From Pegoplata infirma (taxonomy: Eukaryota; Arthropoda; Insecta; Diptera; Anthomyiidae): a DNA stretch of 64,000 nt. The stretch spans positions 74,654,894 to 74,718,893 of the forward strand of contig OY992537.1 in assembly GCA_963921195.1 (NCBI GenBank), read 5' to 3'. How positions within the stretch are numbered: the first letter of the stretch is position 1; the number at the start of each line of letters is the position of its first letter. Under the pieces are notes generated by a model. That model did not search any database. It was not told where the DNA came from and saw nothing but the letters and a program-made list of their open reading frames with translations. The translations under genes and the position numbers were made by a program. Shown here piece by piece: positions 48,083 through 59,804 of the stretch.

Positions 48083-48889
48083 CCCAGGCAGAAACTGCCA
48101 ACCGTTCCAAAGAAAAAGTCTCGGCAAAGCACTTTATTTTTTGTGTAGAAGGTAGTATGAATTCGAAAAAGTGCTTTGCAAGCGCTTTGCCAATGTTTTT
48201 CTATTTAAATACGTTCAAATTGGAATATTTTTTATTTCCCTGCAGGATAAGTGGCCGGTCCTTGATAGTTCTCGTGATATGTCACTTAGACACAGTGACC
48301 TACATATTACAAACTTGAAACCTTTTATATATGTTTCTTTCGTGAGGAAGTGTCTTAAACTCCGAATACATCACATGTGAAATGTCACTGGGCCTATCCC
48401 TTGGAACACTACCCGATTCGGTTCAATACACTACTTTTTTCGGGACTTTTCCAAAAATTTTCCTAGAAGCATTTTTAATAAATTTTTTATTCCAAAACGC
48501 AAAGAAAACTGCAAACAATTTTTTTCCGGGACTTAGAAAATATTTCAAAGTTTGTCCAAAATTTTTTTATCCTAATAAATTAGTCAATAAAATTTTTATC
48601 CTAATTTAATAAATTTCTTTATTCAAATAAACACCAAAAAACGTTATGTCTTATGGATTTATTCAATTTTGATACGTCCCATTTTTTTGTTCTAAAAGTG
48701 CTATAATAGTACCATATTTTTTGTTTTTAAAGCGCTTTCAAAGCGCTTTAAAATAGCAACGGCATACCGTTTACCGTGGTTATCATTTTGGACGCTGGGG
48801 GAGTACTAAACTGTGATGCTTTCCCAGCACACAAGCGACCATAAAAGGTACTTTGCCAGCTCTTTCCCGTTCGTATTTTTCTGCCTGGG
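48083..48889. mobile_element. MITE with CCCAGGCAGAAA ends, 807 bp
   Basis: Inverted ends CCCAGGCAGAAA, TA on both sides. Subterminal AAAGCGCTTT/GCAAAGCACTT motifs. The split flanks (ACCGGACCAGAGGAACAAATA | TATATGGCACACTTCAG) are matched by an unbroken relative at 49035-49082 (ACCGGACCAGG...ATATATGCCAAACTTCAG), which supports insertion. Confidence 0.78.
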
Positions 48890-49129
48890 TATATATGGCA
48901 CACTTCAGCATCGTCAGAATTGCCATTCAAGAGTTACCGTGTGTTTTATCTCGTAAATTCCAGAAAAACCCTTGCCGAAATTCACTCATTTGCTTAGAAC
49001 TTTTGAACCACTGGACCGATTTCGCGGAATTGCAATACCAACCGGACCAGGTAAGTGCCCAACATATATGCCAAACTTCAGGAGCCTTTTTTTCACATTT
49101 TATGTAATATCACAAAAACCCACTTTTGT

Positions 49130-49400
49130 CAAATTTCGTCAATTACTGAGCAAATTATGGTTCGTTTTGGTCTAAAAACTTTATATTTTAGTTTTAGCCA
49201 AATCAGACAATTTTAACCTGTGCCGCTGGGGCGTTAAAGTTTGGCCCAAATTTTTTTTTTTATTGGTTTGTACAAGATATTTTAACTACTTAGTAGCACG
49301 GGTTAAAATTGTCCGATTTTGCTAAAATTTAAACATAGAGTTTTTAGACCAAAACGAACGATATCTTGCCAGGCAATCGACAAAAGTAATTTTGTGATAA
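49130..49400. repeat. Hairpin repeat related to the flanks of the Transib-like element
   Basis: TTTGGTCTAAAAACT...AACCTGTGCCGCTGG at the left is mirrored by GCACGGGTTAAAATTG...AGTTTTTAGACCAAA at the right. A further relative is at 53085-53180. Confidence 0.65.
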
Positions 49401-49459
49401 AACATAAAATTTGAAAAAAAAGGTTAAAAAACGCATTTTTTGCTGTTTTTATTTATATA

Positions 49460-49885
49460 CACTCTAAAAAATGCATGTAAACTTACTATTATAAATTTGG
49501 TAAATTTTTGTTTAATATCACGCATTATGTGTTAATATAAACACTAAATGCGTAAAATAATTGTAAACAAATTAAACACAGAAAATTATAAATATTATCC
49601 GTTAATTCAAATATTTTACACACAAATGTGTAAATAAAATTGTCGAATAACATACATACACACACGTTAAATAACTAAAACGCCAGATAAAAAGCACAAG
49701 CTTATGTAGCTTAGTGGTTAAGGAGTGTTGTTTCAAATCGGTTTATTCACCCCTTTTAATTTAAAGTGACCACTAGTGGTCGATTTATTCAATTTACACA
49801 TTCAGAGTAAAATTACCCAATTTATAGCAGGAGTCCAGTTTCCTACTATAAATTGGGTTAATTTCAAGAAATTTTAATTAGAGTG
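49460..49885. mobile_element. CACT-type MITE carrying a tRNA-like module, 426 bp
   Basis: The ends CACTCTAAAAAATGC and AATTTTAATTAGAGTG are flanked by TA. The centre shares the module TAACTAAAACGCCAGATAAAA and TAGCTTAGTGGTTAAG with the element at 93-760, although the ends differ. Confidence 0.75.
49700..49740 (+). other. Truncated tRNA-like module
   Basis: Perfect A-box TAGCTTAGTGG at 49707-49717, then GGAGTG..TTTCAAATCGG. The B-box half seen at 585-595 is deleted. Confidence 0.55.
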
Positions 49886-50031
49886 TATTTCAGAACACAA
49901 TTAAGATGTCACGGATATCAATAATATTTTTTTATGGATATATATCATTAAATTCAACATCTCAGCTAAAATCCTTTCAAGTCAACACTAAACAAAAAAA
50001 ATTTAAAATTTTTTAGAGTAGGACCCCAACG

Positions 50032-52910
50032 CACAGTGCCACATTTGGCCAATCTAGGGCGACAAAAATCCAATTTTAATTATATTGACTTGAAATTCGG
50101 TATAAATGTTCGTTTTGACTTCGAAAATAACATTATGAAAAATGTGGGAGGCCGGTTAAGGGCCACGCCCACTTTTTTTAAAATTTGTAATTTTGGTTAT
50201 AATTTCTTTAAATGTAGTATATATGGGGCATTCCATGCCAAATCACTCACTTTTAGGCCCGACCCCCTTCGATTAATTTTATTTTTGGATATGTTTTAGT
50301 ACGTATTAAATGCAACTTCCAGCCAAATTTTCAGCCTTTTATACCAAGGTGGTGTTGAGTAATCAATTTTTCAAAATGGCGATTTTTTCCAAAAAATGAA
50401 AAAATTTAAATTTTCAATCAATTTTGACCAGTAAAAAATATAGATATTTTAAAAAAAGTTGGACAACATTTTGTTGGTGTTTAAATGTAGTTTTAGAAAA
50501 AAAATGTGAAAAAATTATTCGAAGTAATTATCACTTATTTTTTGACGTTTAAAAATTAAAATCGACTTTTTGAAAAAGTCCGAAACCTTCGATTTTTTTG
50601 TAAAAAACTATAAGAATTCTACTCTAAATTATGCAACTTTTAAGCCATAACTCGAGATGTGATCACAATTCTTTCTATTTTTTTTTTAATTTTTAAAATT
50701 GCACCTTTTATGTTTTGGCTCTGATTTATTTTATATGGAGCTCCAAAAAAAAAAAAATGGTAGATACAGACCCTAACTTACCCTAAATATATTCATTTGG
50801 AGGTAGATATACGTCTCACAAAAATTTGGGACGATCGGACATGTGTAAGGCGCTTAGCATGGTCCTTGAAGTTTAAAAAACGGATTACAAGGAAAAATAT
50901 GAATTTTTTTCTGTTTTCGCAATTTCTTTGGTATTTTAAGTTAAGTTTTAATTCAAGTGATTACAGAATTAGGATGTGGAGTAAAATGCCTTTCTAATAA
51001 GGTACTAAAAACTAAAATCGGTTGAAAATCAGCCAAGTTATTACAACTTCCCCAGGCATCTAGCGTGTGCCATACAACTTGATTAAAAAATACGAGGCCC
51101 TTTTTTTAAATTTATTGAAATTTTCTACTGTAATAACATTTTTTCATTATTCATGTTTCAGTGTAATATTTTTTTGACTTTTCCAAATTTTAAAACAAAA
51201 AAAATATTTTTTTTTTTAAAATAGAGATTTCAAAAGGGTGTGGAAAATGCAGGCATTTTTAGCACTAATTTAAAAAATGTTAGCAAAACACAATATGAAT
51301 AATACTTGTCATCTAATAACATTTGAACATGAAGAATAAAAAAATGTTATTACAGTAGAAAATTTCAATGAATTTCAAAAATCGGATTGTATTGATTAAT
51401 CAAGTTGTGTGCCACACGTTAGATGCCTGGGGAAGTTGTAATAACTTGGCTGATTTTAAACCGATTTCGGTTTTTGTGACCTTAATAGAGAGACATTTTA
51501 CTCTACATTTCAATTCTGTAACCATTTGAATTCAAAATTAACTTAAAATACCAAAAAAATTAAGAAAACAGAAAAAAATGCATATTTTCCCTTGTAATCC
51601 GATTTTCAAACTTCAAAGCCGATGCGGCACGCCTTACCCATGTCCGATCATCCTAAAATTTTCTGAGACGTATTTTTACACCCAAGTTAATATATCTAGG
51701 GGAAGTTACGGTCAATATTTACCAAATTATTTTTTTTGGAGCACCATATAAAATAAACCAGAGTCAAAAAAAAAAAAGTGCAATTTTCAAAATTTGAATA
51801 AAAATAGAACGAATTACGATCACATCTCGAATTATGACTTAAAAGTTGCGTAATTTAGAGTAGAATTTTTTGACATTTTTAAAAAAAAATCGAAGGTTTC
51901 GGACTTTTTCAAAAAGTCGATTTTAATTTTTATACGATAAAAAACAAGTGATAATTACTTCGAATAATTTTTCATATTTTTTTTCTAAAACTTCATTTAA
52001 CTACCAACAAAATGTTGTCCATCTTTTTTTAATATATCTATATTTTTTACTGGTCAAAATTGATTGAAAATTTAAATTTTTTCATTTTTTGGAAAAAATC
52101 GCCATTTTGAAAAATTGATTACTCAACACCACCTTGGTATAAAAGGCTGAAAATTTGGCTGGAAGTTGCATTTAATACGTACTAAAACATATCCAAAAAT
52201 AAAATTAATCGAAGGGGGTCGGGCCTAAAAGTGAGTGATTTGGCATGGAATGCCCCATATACTCTCAATGACTGTAGAAATAATATCACAAAAAAGGGGG
52301 CTGTCAGACAACTGCCATGCCCACTTTTTTAATATACATATGTTTAAAAAATATGTAAAAACATGGTTTACATATCGCCCCACTGAAGTCGGCGTCGCAG
52401 ACGGTCGCAAAAGTTAGCCGTTGAAATTAGTACTATGGATATTGGTCAATATATCTGAAAAAGTCCGGCGACCAATACGGACCAAACACAAAAGTTCTAT
52501 TCCATCAACAAAAATAAATATATAATTTTCTTTTCAAAAATTTGTATTTTGTTAAAAATTTAATAAAAAAATAGAAAAATTTGTTTGAAAAAAAGAAAGG
52601 ATATGACATAAAGCATTTAAATATCCTTTAAAATTACCAAAAAAAAGAGTGGATAAATATCTCTTTTTGTTCAAAAGTTACAACAGTTTAAACTCGACTT
52701 AATTTATGCGAAATAATGTACACTAGTTACAGGATTTTACAAGATGCAACTTTATGCACCCACCTGTTAGTAACGAACAAAATTATCGATCTTATATGAT
52801 TGTTTCCGTGCTATTAGGAATGTTCTATAATACATACAAACATATCTTGAAAATCGGGGAACTTTTTTTTTTATTTTTGTCGTGTTAGATTGGCCAAATG
52901 TGGCACTGTG
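50032..52910. mobile_element. Transib-like element with CACAGTG ends
   Basis: The terminal inverted repeats begin CACAGTGCCACATTTGGCCA and match for about 38 bp. A 5-bp duplication CAACG is at 50027-50031 and 52911-52915. The heptamer CACAGTG and a 5-bp GC-rich target are hallmarks of Transib, the relative of RAG. The pre-insertion sequence GTAGGACCCCAACGG is seen on the minus strand of 31373-31390. No transposase frame remains. Most of the interior is the palindrome at 50221-52260. Confidence 0.82.
50221..52260. mobile_element. Giant palindromic element nested in the Transib-like element
   Basis: ATATGGGGCATTCCATGCCA at the left is mirrored exactly by TGGCATGGAATGCCCCATAT at the right. The arms of about 900 bp stay recognisable to the centre near 51240 (AAGTTATTACAACTTCCCCA and partner). 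The ends resemble family E (GGCATTCCANRCCAAAT). No large frame is open. Confidence 0.88.
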
Positions 52911-53499
52911 CAACGGCCCGAAACTATTTTTTCTAAGAAAATTTTTAAGCAAAAGGGTTCATAACACCAAAATTATATTTAGTCGTTAATAAGCTTATCA
53001 AGTAAAATAATAATTAAAAAAAGTTAAAAAAAAAATTTGTTTGTATGGGGTATTTTTTTTCCTGCAAAACTGTAACCCCACAAAGGCACGGGTTAGTTTT
53101 ATTCGATAAAAATTTAAACATAGAGTTTTTAGATCAAAACAACCCATAATTTGCCCACCGATCGACGAAATTCTAAAAAATTTAGAATTGTGCCACCCTA
53201 ATGTATATGAAAGTATAAAATCATCTTTATGAAATTGTTCTATGTCTTTAAGACATAAATCTATTTGGTAAAAGTTTAAAAAAACTTTTTAAAGAAACTT
53301 TTTTAAACTTTTTAAAAAATAAATGATAAATTTTGAGTAAATTCCTACTTGACACAATTAACAACTTAATTAAGAAAAGCGAAAAAGTTAGAGTAAAGTT
53401 TTAATTGTGTTAATTAAAAGTTTGCTCAAATTTTTTGGCACACATTTAATAAATTTTTCTTAAAACGTTAAGAATCGTCATAGTTTTGATCCAACATTG

Positions 53500-54198
53500 T
53501 TGTCCATTCCGCTTTACCTTGCTTAGTTTTTAAGATACGGGAATTTAGGGGACCACTGGGGTCTTGAGAATTTAATAAACTGGATAACTTAAAAACAGCG
53601 AGCTTTTGATTATTTCTCTTGTCTTGTTCTACTTGAAGAGCTTGTGTTGGCAATATTAACCGAGATATGACCATTTTAAAATTTTTGGGAATGCCAACTT
53701 TTTAAATCCAAAGTTAGGACCCATTGGGGTTCACACATATGAAGAGGATCAGAAATATTATGGCGATCCAAAGAAGCAAAAATGGCCTCCATTTTGCTCT
53801 ATCTCGCTTAGTTTTGGAGAAATCGCTATTTTAAGTTTTAAAAAAAAAAATCCACATGTTATAAAAATTTTACTAAAAAAATCCTCAAATCTAAGAAGAT
53901 GAACTAGTTGCTAGAAAATTACGTCATAAAACTAAAGAAGAGTCTTAATAGTAAATATTTTTTTCATATATTTAGGGAAAATTTCTTTGACGGTAAGAAT
54001 TTCTTCCATGTATTAGGGAATTCCTTTTAAGGAAAATAATGGACTATTTAACAGTACATGAAATAATTTTTTTTTCCTAACAGTTAAGAAAATTTCCCAT
54101 CTTTTAGTTAAATTTAACTTAATTGTGAGAAAATTTATAAACTATTTTGAAGAAAATTTTTCCAAAGTTTAAGTTAAGTCTGTTTTTTGAGTGCATAT
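53500..54198. repeat. R3 and R2 repeat copies
   Basis: R3 landmarks (GCTTTACCTTGCTTAG, TGTGTTGGCAATATTAACCG, TTTTGCTCTATCTCGCTTAG) at 53505-53850 run into the R2 right half (GGTAAGAATTTCTTCCATG, TTTTTTGAGTG) ending at about 54198. Confidence 0.65.
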
Positions 54199-55552
54199 CG
54201 CTCATTTACTTGTACTCAAAATATGTCGTTTTTGGGTAAACAATATAGAATTATTTGTTATATCCTGCTTTATATTGTGTTAAAAATTCGTATTAATATC
54301 TTTTAAACTCACCGTTTGAGAGGAGAACACGCTATTATAACATTTTCTACTCACGGGCCTTTTGCAACATAAACCAAGTTTCAATTGTAAACTTAAAACA
54401 GGTTTTCTGTAAAATCAAACATTTTGAGTTATGACACTATACAAGAAAATGAGCGATATGTTATCAGATCAAAGCGGATCTGATAAGATCTAATCGATTT
54501 TTACACGGGGTGCCTTTATGTGAGATTTTTTAATAGGACAAATATGAAAGTCTGAAAATTTTTCTCTACAAAATATGACTCATAATTAGGCTGATCATTC
54601 GTACTGATTTGATCAGTACATGTACTGATTTTTAGTTACATACGTGTACTGATCAAAATACCTTGTACTGATTTTTTAAAATATGTACTAATTGTACTGA
54701 TTTTTGGACATTTCCAAATCAAAAATTATTTTATTCAAAAATTCTATTTCAAAACTATTATTTCCATCAAATAAGTTTTATAAAAGCTAAGTCTGAAATA
54801 CTTTCTATTAAAAAATGTCTTGGAATCTTAGAGCTCGTGAGTCCGAAAAAAAAATTCGTAAAGAAAATTAATCTGTATAAGAAAAAGCGCACAGAATCTG
54901 AGTGGGTTTTTATAGGGAAAAGTTCATGATGGTAAATTTTCTATATTTTTAGGAAGAAATTGTAATTGGATGAGTCAAAATAAAAATAAGATGTGTGGAT
55001 CTGGTAAAGTCATTAGTATTTGCAGGGTTTTATCCCGAAAAAATGGACAGAAAATCTGAGGATTTTTCTAGCGGAAAAAAGTCACAAGAGCACAAGAGTT
55101 TTAAAAAAATATGTGCTCATGATTTGGGAGTTTTTCTAAAAGGGAGAGAGAGAGAGATCTCAGAACTTGAGAAAAAAGTCATTAGAATCTGGGCAATTCT
55201 TAAAAGAACTAGGTCTTCGTAATGCCATTCAAAAATCTTGTCTGCACTGAAAGAATTATTGTTCATTATATCTATGAACAAATTTCATAAAACCAAATTC
55301 ATAGAATCTATGAAACAATTCATTGGCTGAATGAATATTCATTAGTATTCTGAAATATTTCATAGAATTTTATTCATAGATTTTATTAAATTCATAGAAA
55401 AAATTCATAGAATTAATGAATGTCATTCATAGAAGAAAATGCCATCAATATGACATTTAATTTTTTAAATAATTAAAATAATGTTAAAATTATTAATTTA
55501 TTAAAAAAATAAAAAAAAAATAAAAAAAACATTAAAAAAAAAAATTTTCATT

Positions 55553-55630
55553 GCTGCCCTGACCGGGGCTCGAACCCAACCCCTACCGGCTGAAGTGGTA
55601 ATTGTCGACGCCTTAGCTATCAGCGCCCCC
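55553..55630 (-). other. tRNA-like sequence 1 in the CACTG element
   Basis: On the minus strand the A-box-like TAGCTAAGGCG (55619-55609) and a perfect B-box GGTTCGAGCCC (55576-55566) start 43 bases apart, as in tRNA genes. The end is close to GGTCAGGGCAGC. The acceptor stem is not clearly paired. Confidence 0.62.
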
Positions 55631-55819
55631 AAAGAAGAAAAATCTCGCCAACTAACGCTTGGTTTTATAACGCTTCATTTTTGTAAATACACAAAAAATT
55701 TGTTTTCTACAAACACACACACAGTTTTGGCAGAGCATTGTGACAGAGCAAAGACACAAACGCAATATGTTAGCAGAATATTATTCAAAATATATTTTAA
55801 GTGTTGTTACTTGTTTATA

Positions 55820-55892
55820 TAATTTAGCTAAGTGGCTAGAGACTAAGCTTCACGAACAAGAGGTTCTATGTTCGAATCTCGGTTGGGATAAG
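55820..55892 (+). other. tRNA-like sequence 2 in the CACTG element
   Basis: A perfect A-box TAGCTAAGTGG (55825-55835) and a B-box-like TGTTCGAATCT (55869-55879), 44 bases apart. It points away from the module at 55553-55630, so both would be read toward the element ends. Confidence 0.6.
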
Positions 55893-56398
55893 TTAAAAAA
55901 TATAAATTTTTAAAAATAGAAAATTGTAAATAAATAAAATAATAAAAATAAATAAAAATAAAATAAAAAAAATAAAATTGAAATAATAAAATAAATAAAA
56001 ATAGAATTGAATAATATTTTTTTCCATAGCCTATGAACTTTTTCATAGGTTTCTGGTTTCTATGAATTTGTTTCATAGATTCAATGAAGGGCATCATTGG
56101 CTCACTTCTAATGATTTTTTTCATAGAATCAATGTACGTTTTCTTAGCCATAATGAACAAAATTCTTGCAGTGTGTGATGAGCTTCATTTTCTTCAAATT
56201 TACTACAACTATTCATGTAAGTTGTTTTTAACAGTTGTTTTTACTGAAATATAAGTAACAATATACAATAATTCTGTTAATTAAACCAAAGCTTTTTGAG
56301 TGTTAAAATATTCTTCATAATTTTTCTTTCCATATGAGTTTTTAGGAAGTTCTTCGGCGAAAAAAATTATAAAAAGTAAGCGTACTGACACAGACTAA

Positions 56399-56699
56399 TA
56401 CAGACTCGACATAAGTGACAGGTGTCAAAAAAGTACTCTTGAACCATATTTTTATAATTTTATAATTTTTTTCAAATTATTCTACGAATTAGGTTAGAAA
56501 GAGAAAACTGATATAACGCGCCATAAGAAAAGTGGATGCCAGATCGGTTTTTGTTGTTTCACTCACTCCTAAGTCGTAGAAAGTGCTGCCATGTTAGCGT
56601 AAAACGGACTAAAAACCGCTGTATTTTCTCCTAAAATCGCTTAGTTTTTCCCCATTTTTTCTTATAAAACTCTACTGTCGAGTCTGTATTTAGTCTGTG
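56399..56699. mobile_element. Small MITE with 7-bp duplication, 301 bp
   Basis: The ends CACAGACTAATACAGACTCG and, inverted, CACAGACTAAATACAGACTCG. An exact duplication GTACTGA is at 56392-56398 and 56700-56706. The empty site GTGTACTGGTTTGGG is at about 37912-37926. A 7-bp duplication recalls the P/1360 group, but this is not proven. Confidence 0.88.
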
Positions 56700-57178
56700 G
56701 TACTGATTTGAGTTCAAGAAAAAATGGTCACCCTACTCATAATGTAGAAATATGTTTAAAGATAAGAGTGATTCTTCCGGAATATGTTCTGAATAGTTCG
56801 GTAACAGTTTTAAATTAAAAGTATACGAGTGGTTAAAAAAATATTTTTTAAGTTTAAAAAAAATCCCTTACCCCAAATTCAAAAGCTTAAGGCATAATTA
56901 CTTGAGCGAATACGGTTCGGAGACGTGTCAGCTGATACGTTAGCTTGTATTAAAATAAATGGAAATAGGTACTTAAACGAATACGTGACGGTGGTGTAGT
57001 GGCCGTACTTTAAAACGATACAACAGCCCGTCACGCTACAGCACCGCTACAGTAGCGCTCAAGTGCCTGGGCCTTTAATTCGCCCCTGCCCAATGTGCAT
57101 ATTTTTTTTTTTGAAAACACTCAATTAATTTTCTCTCTCAGCAAATTGAGTGATTTTGAATTTTTTTTGTGTTTCTTT

Positions 57179-57958
57179 CAGTGTTGCCACTTTCTGGATA
57201 ATTATCCAAAAGTGGGACAATTTAAAAATCCTTTGATAATTTTTGGATAATGAAATTTTTTGTGTAATTTTTGTGTAATTTCACCTCAACAAAGTTCCAA
57301 CTAATTTTGATCATATTTAAGTTTTTTTATAATTTTATCGACATTTTCGGCTTAAACAAGTCAATTTACAATATTGACGAAGATACATTTTCGGACCATA
57401 AAAACCTAGTCCTAAGTTTTTGAAATTAAAAAAATTTCTGGAGAATGCGTCTCCCAAAACCTGAAAATTGTTCTTAAGCTTCTTTAAATATTACCATTCT
57501 CATATTCTTCTGTTAAAAGAATTTTCAGAAGAGCAGATTAGTGAGTCGATCTGTCAAAATTTTCTGAATAAATTTATGTAATTTGAAATACGAAAGGCTT
57601 TCCTCATCTTTTGAAATAATTTCGAAAACTATTTCACAAGCGGATCGACAAATACAACTGCATCAATACTTTTTACAAATATTGGAATTGACAAAAATTG
57701 AGGAGCTAATTGTCAACGTACTAATGAAGTTTAAGAAAAAACTAGAAAGAAAATTAATAGAAATAAATTTATTTATTTAATTTCTTATTTTTAAGTATAA
57801 CAATACAAAAACTATGATCTATTAAATTACAAAAAAAAAACTTTATAATTATTTTTTTTTGAAAAGACATTTTTTGGTTAAAAATTATTTTTTTGTGTAA
57901 TTTGTGTGATTTTGGATAATTTTGTGTGTAATTTCCAATTCTAATGATGGCAACACTG
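57179..57958. mobile_element. hAT-like element, 780 bp
   Basis: The ends CAGTGTTGCCA and TGGCAACACTG. An exact 8-bp duplication GTTTCTTT is at 57171-57178 and 57959-57966. A Lys/Glu-rich 65-residue frame at 57583-57780 could be a worn transposase piece, but no hAT motif is recognised in it. Confidence 0.92.
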
Positions 57959-57966
57959 GTTTCTTT

Positions 57967-58925
57967 ACATTCGACTGGGAACTCATGCAACAGACACAAT
58001 TAAACATACAGTAGGGGTCAATGCTTTAATTTAATTATACACAAAAATTACAATACGAAGCATTTATTTGACAGATATGATTCGAAAATTCTTGCACAGT
58101 TGCAAAAGAATACACACATTTAATAAATGAAATTATTTATATAAATTATATTCTTTTTCTTATCACTTAAATACATAAATACATAAATATTTAATAATAT
58201 TTAATAATAAAACTGATAACTTTAATTTAAACATAAATTGTGCCAAATGAATATTTTTTCATAAAATTTTAAACATTTCCGATGTCAGAAAGAAAGTTGA
58301 CTTACTTTGTGTTTGTGTTTTCTTATTTTGTTGCTAATTTTAATTCTAGAAGTATTTATTTTTTGTTAAGTACATATAGTTCTGATTATAATCTGTTAAT
58401 GGGTGGCATATTCATTCCGATTTTTTTTTTAATCACACTTAAAGTTGAATGAACTTGATTTTCTAAAGGGGGGAAATCTCTCTGAACTACATCTTGTTCA
58501 TTAGTAAACATACAATATTTTTTCTTTTTGTTTTTCAAAATAAATATTTTAAGTTTTCTTTTAAACTTTTCACATTTTCTTTTTTGTTCTCTTTTTCTTG
58601 TTTTATTTTTGTTTAAATTTCTTTATTATTCACTCATGTCTACATGCGGTAGCTTTTTGTTTTGTTTCGATCTGCAACTTGTTGCAACTACGACATTCAA
58701 ATTACAACTGAATATACAAAAACAAGAATATTTTCCATTCACGGTCTTGTGAGTTGGTTGGGTGGGTATACTGTTGTAATGTACAACAATGAACGTGCTT
58801 ATACGAAGTGATCCGGCAACATTCTATGTATACATACTATATTGCTCGCTCCCCTTCTTTGTAAGACATGTAAGGCATTTAACACTAAATATGCCGTTTA
58901 AAGTTTGAACAGAAAAAGTAAGGTA
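57967..58925. other. Unassigned DNA
   Basis: No gene or repeat boundary recognised. This is one of the few stretches that may be single-copy host sequence. Confidence 0.4.
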
Positions 58926-59289
58926 CACAGACAACAAACGAATTGTTATATTGACCCCCATATTTGTGAATACAATTAATTTTTTCACTGAAAGTGCTCC
59001 TACACGGAAATTTGTAATATCAACAAACGTTTTTAAATTTTGATTGTTGAAAAAAGAATTTTGTGTTTTTCATCAAATAAATTCAACAAAAGCAATTTGT
59101 TGATCTGACAAAAGTAAAAAATCGTAATTTTTTTTTCAACAAAGAAATTCAACAAACACAAAAACAATTTGTTGATCAGATAAATTAAATTTTTTTTCAA
59201 CAAAGAAATTTAACAAACACAAACCCTATTTGTTATAAGGGTTCAAGTTGAAAAAATGCAGAAGAAAAATTGAATTTCTAAAAATTATA

Positions 59290-59362
59290 GACATTTCTGG
59301 AATTTCCTATACCGGTTTCAAACACCCCAGTTAGTGTCATCATCAGTAGGATTTTAAATGTC
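59290..59362 (-). ncRNA. Hammerhead ribozyme motif, copy 4
   Basis: Complete core (CTGATGA, GAAA, A-U closing pair, GTA cleavage triplet), stem I TCCTA/TAGGA plus GACATTT/AAATGTC with an internal loop, stem II ACAC/GTGT with an 8-nt loop, minimal stem III ACCGGT. Confidence 0.66.
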
Positions 59363-59731
59363 GGTTTGTCTTGTTAATGAAAACTGTTTTTTATATATGT
59401 GAATATTTATAGTTTCTACAGAATAAATTTTGACAGTTTCCAACACTACAATTCTATTTCTAGCAATCTCAACCTCACTTCATACTTTCTTTCAACTATT
59501 TTGTCTCTTACATTATTTCGCAAGGGTTACCAACATGATCTGGAATTGCAGACACAAATGAAGGAATTTGCATTTTCTGTTTCGGAGACGTGCCTAATGG
59601 CGACATATTTTGTCAGTAATTTTATTTGATTTTTTCTGTAAGTACAGATCGAGCACGGGCTCTAATTATATTTGTTATAAGGGTTCAAGTTGAAAAAATG
59701 CAGAAGAAAAATTGAATTTCTAAAAATTATA

Positions 59732-59804
59732 GACATTTCTGGAATTTCCTATACCGGTTTCAAACACCCCAGTTAGTGTCATCATCAGTAGGATTTTAAA
59801 TGTC
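59732..59804 (-). ncRNA. Hammerhead ribozyme motif, copy 5
   Basis: Identical layout to copy 4. The predicted cut lies between minus-strand bases at 59752 and 59751. Together with copy 4 it would release a 442-nt RNA. Confidence 0.66.

Larger units (their letters stand above)
55245..56173. mobile_element. CACTG-ended element with two divergent tRNA-like modules, 929 bp
   Basis: The ends CACTGAAAGAATTATTGTTC and, inverted, CACTGCAAGAATTTTGTTC are flanked by TG on both sides. The empty site TCTGTGGTGAGC is in the 37084 copy. The interior is rich in TTCATAGAATCTATGAA palindromes. Confidence 0.88.
54597..56735. mobile_element. hAT-like element, second copy, holding two nested insertions
   Basis: The ends TAGGCTGATCATTCGTACTG and, inverted, TAGGGTGACCATTTTTTC. 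An exact 8-bp duplication CTCATAAT is at 54589-54596 and 56736-56743. Removing 55245-56173 and 56399-56699 with one duplication each restores collinearity with the copy at 37084-37947. Confidence 0.93.
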
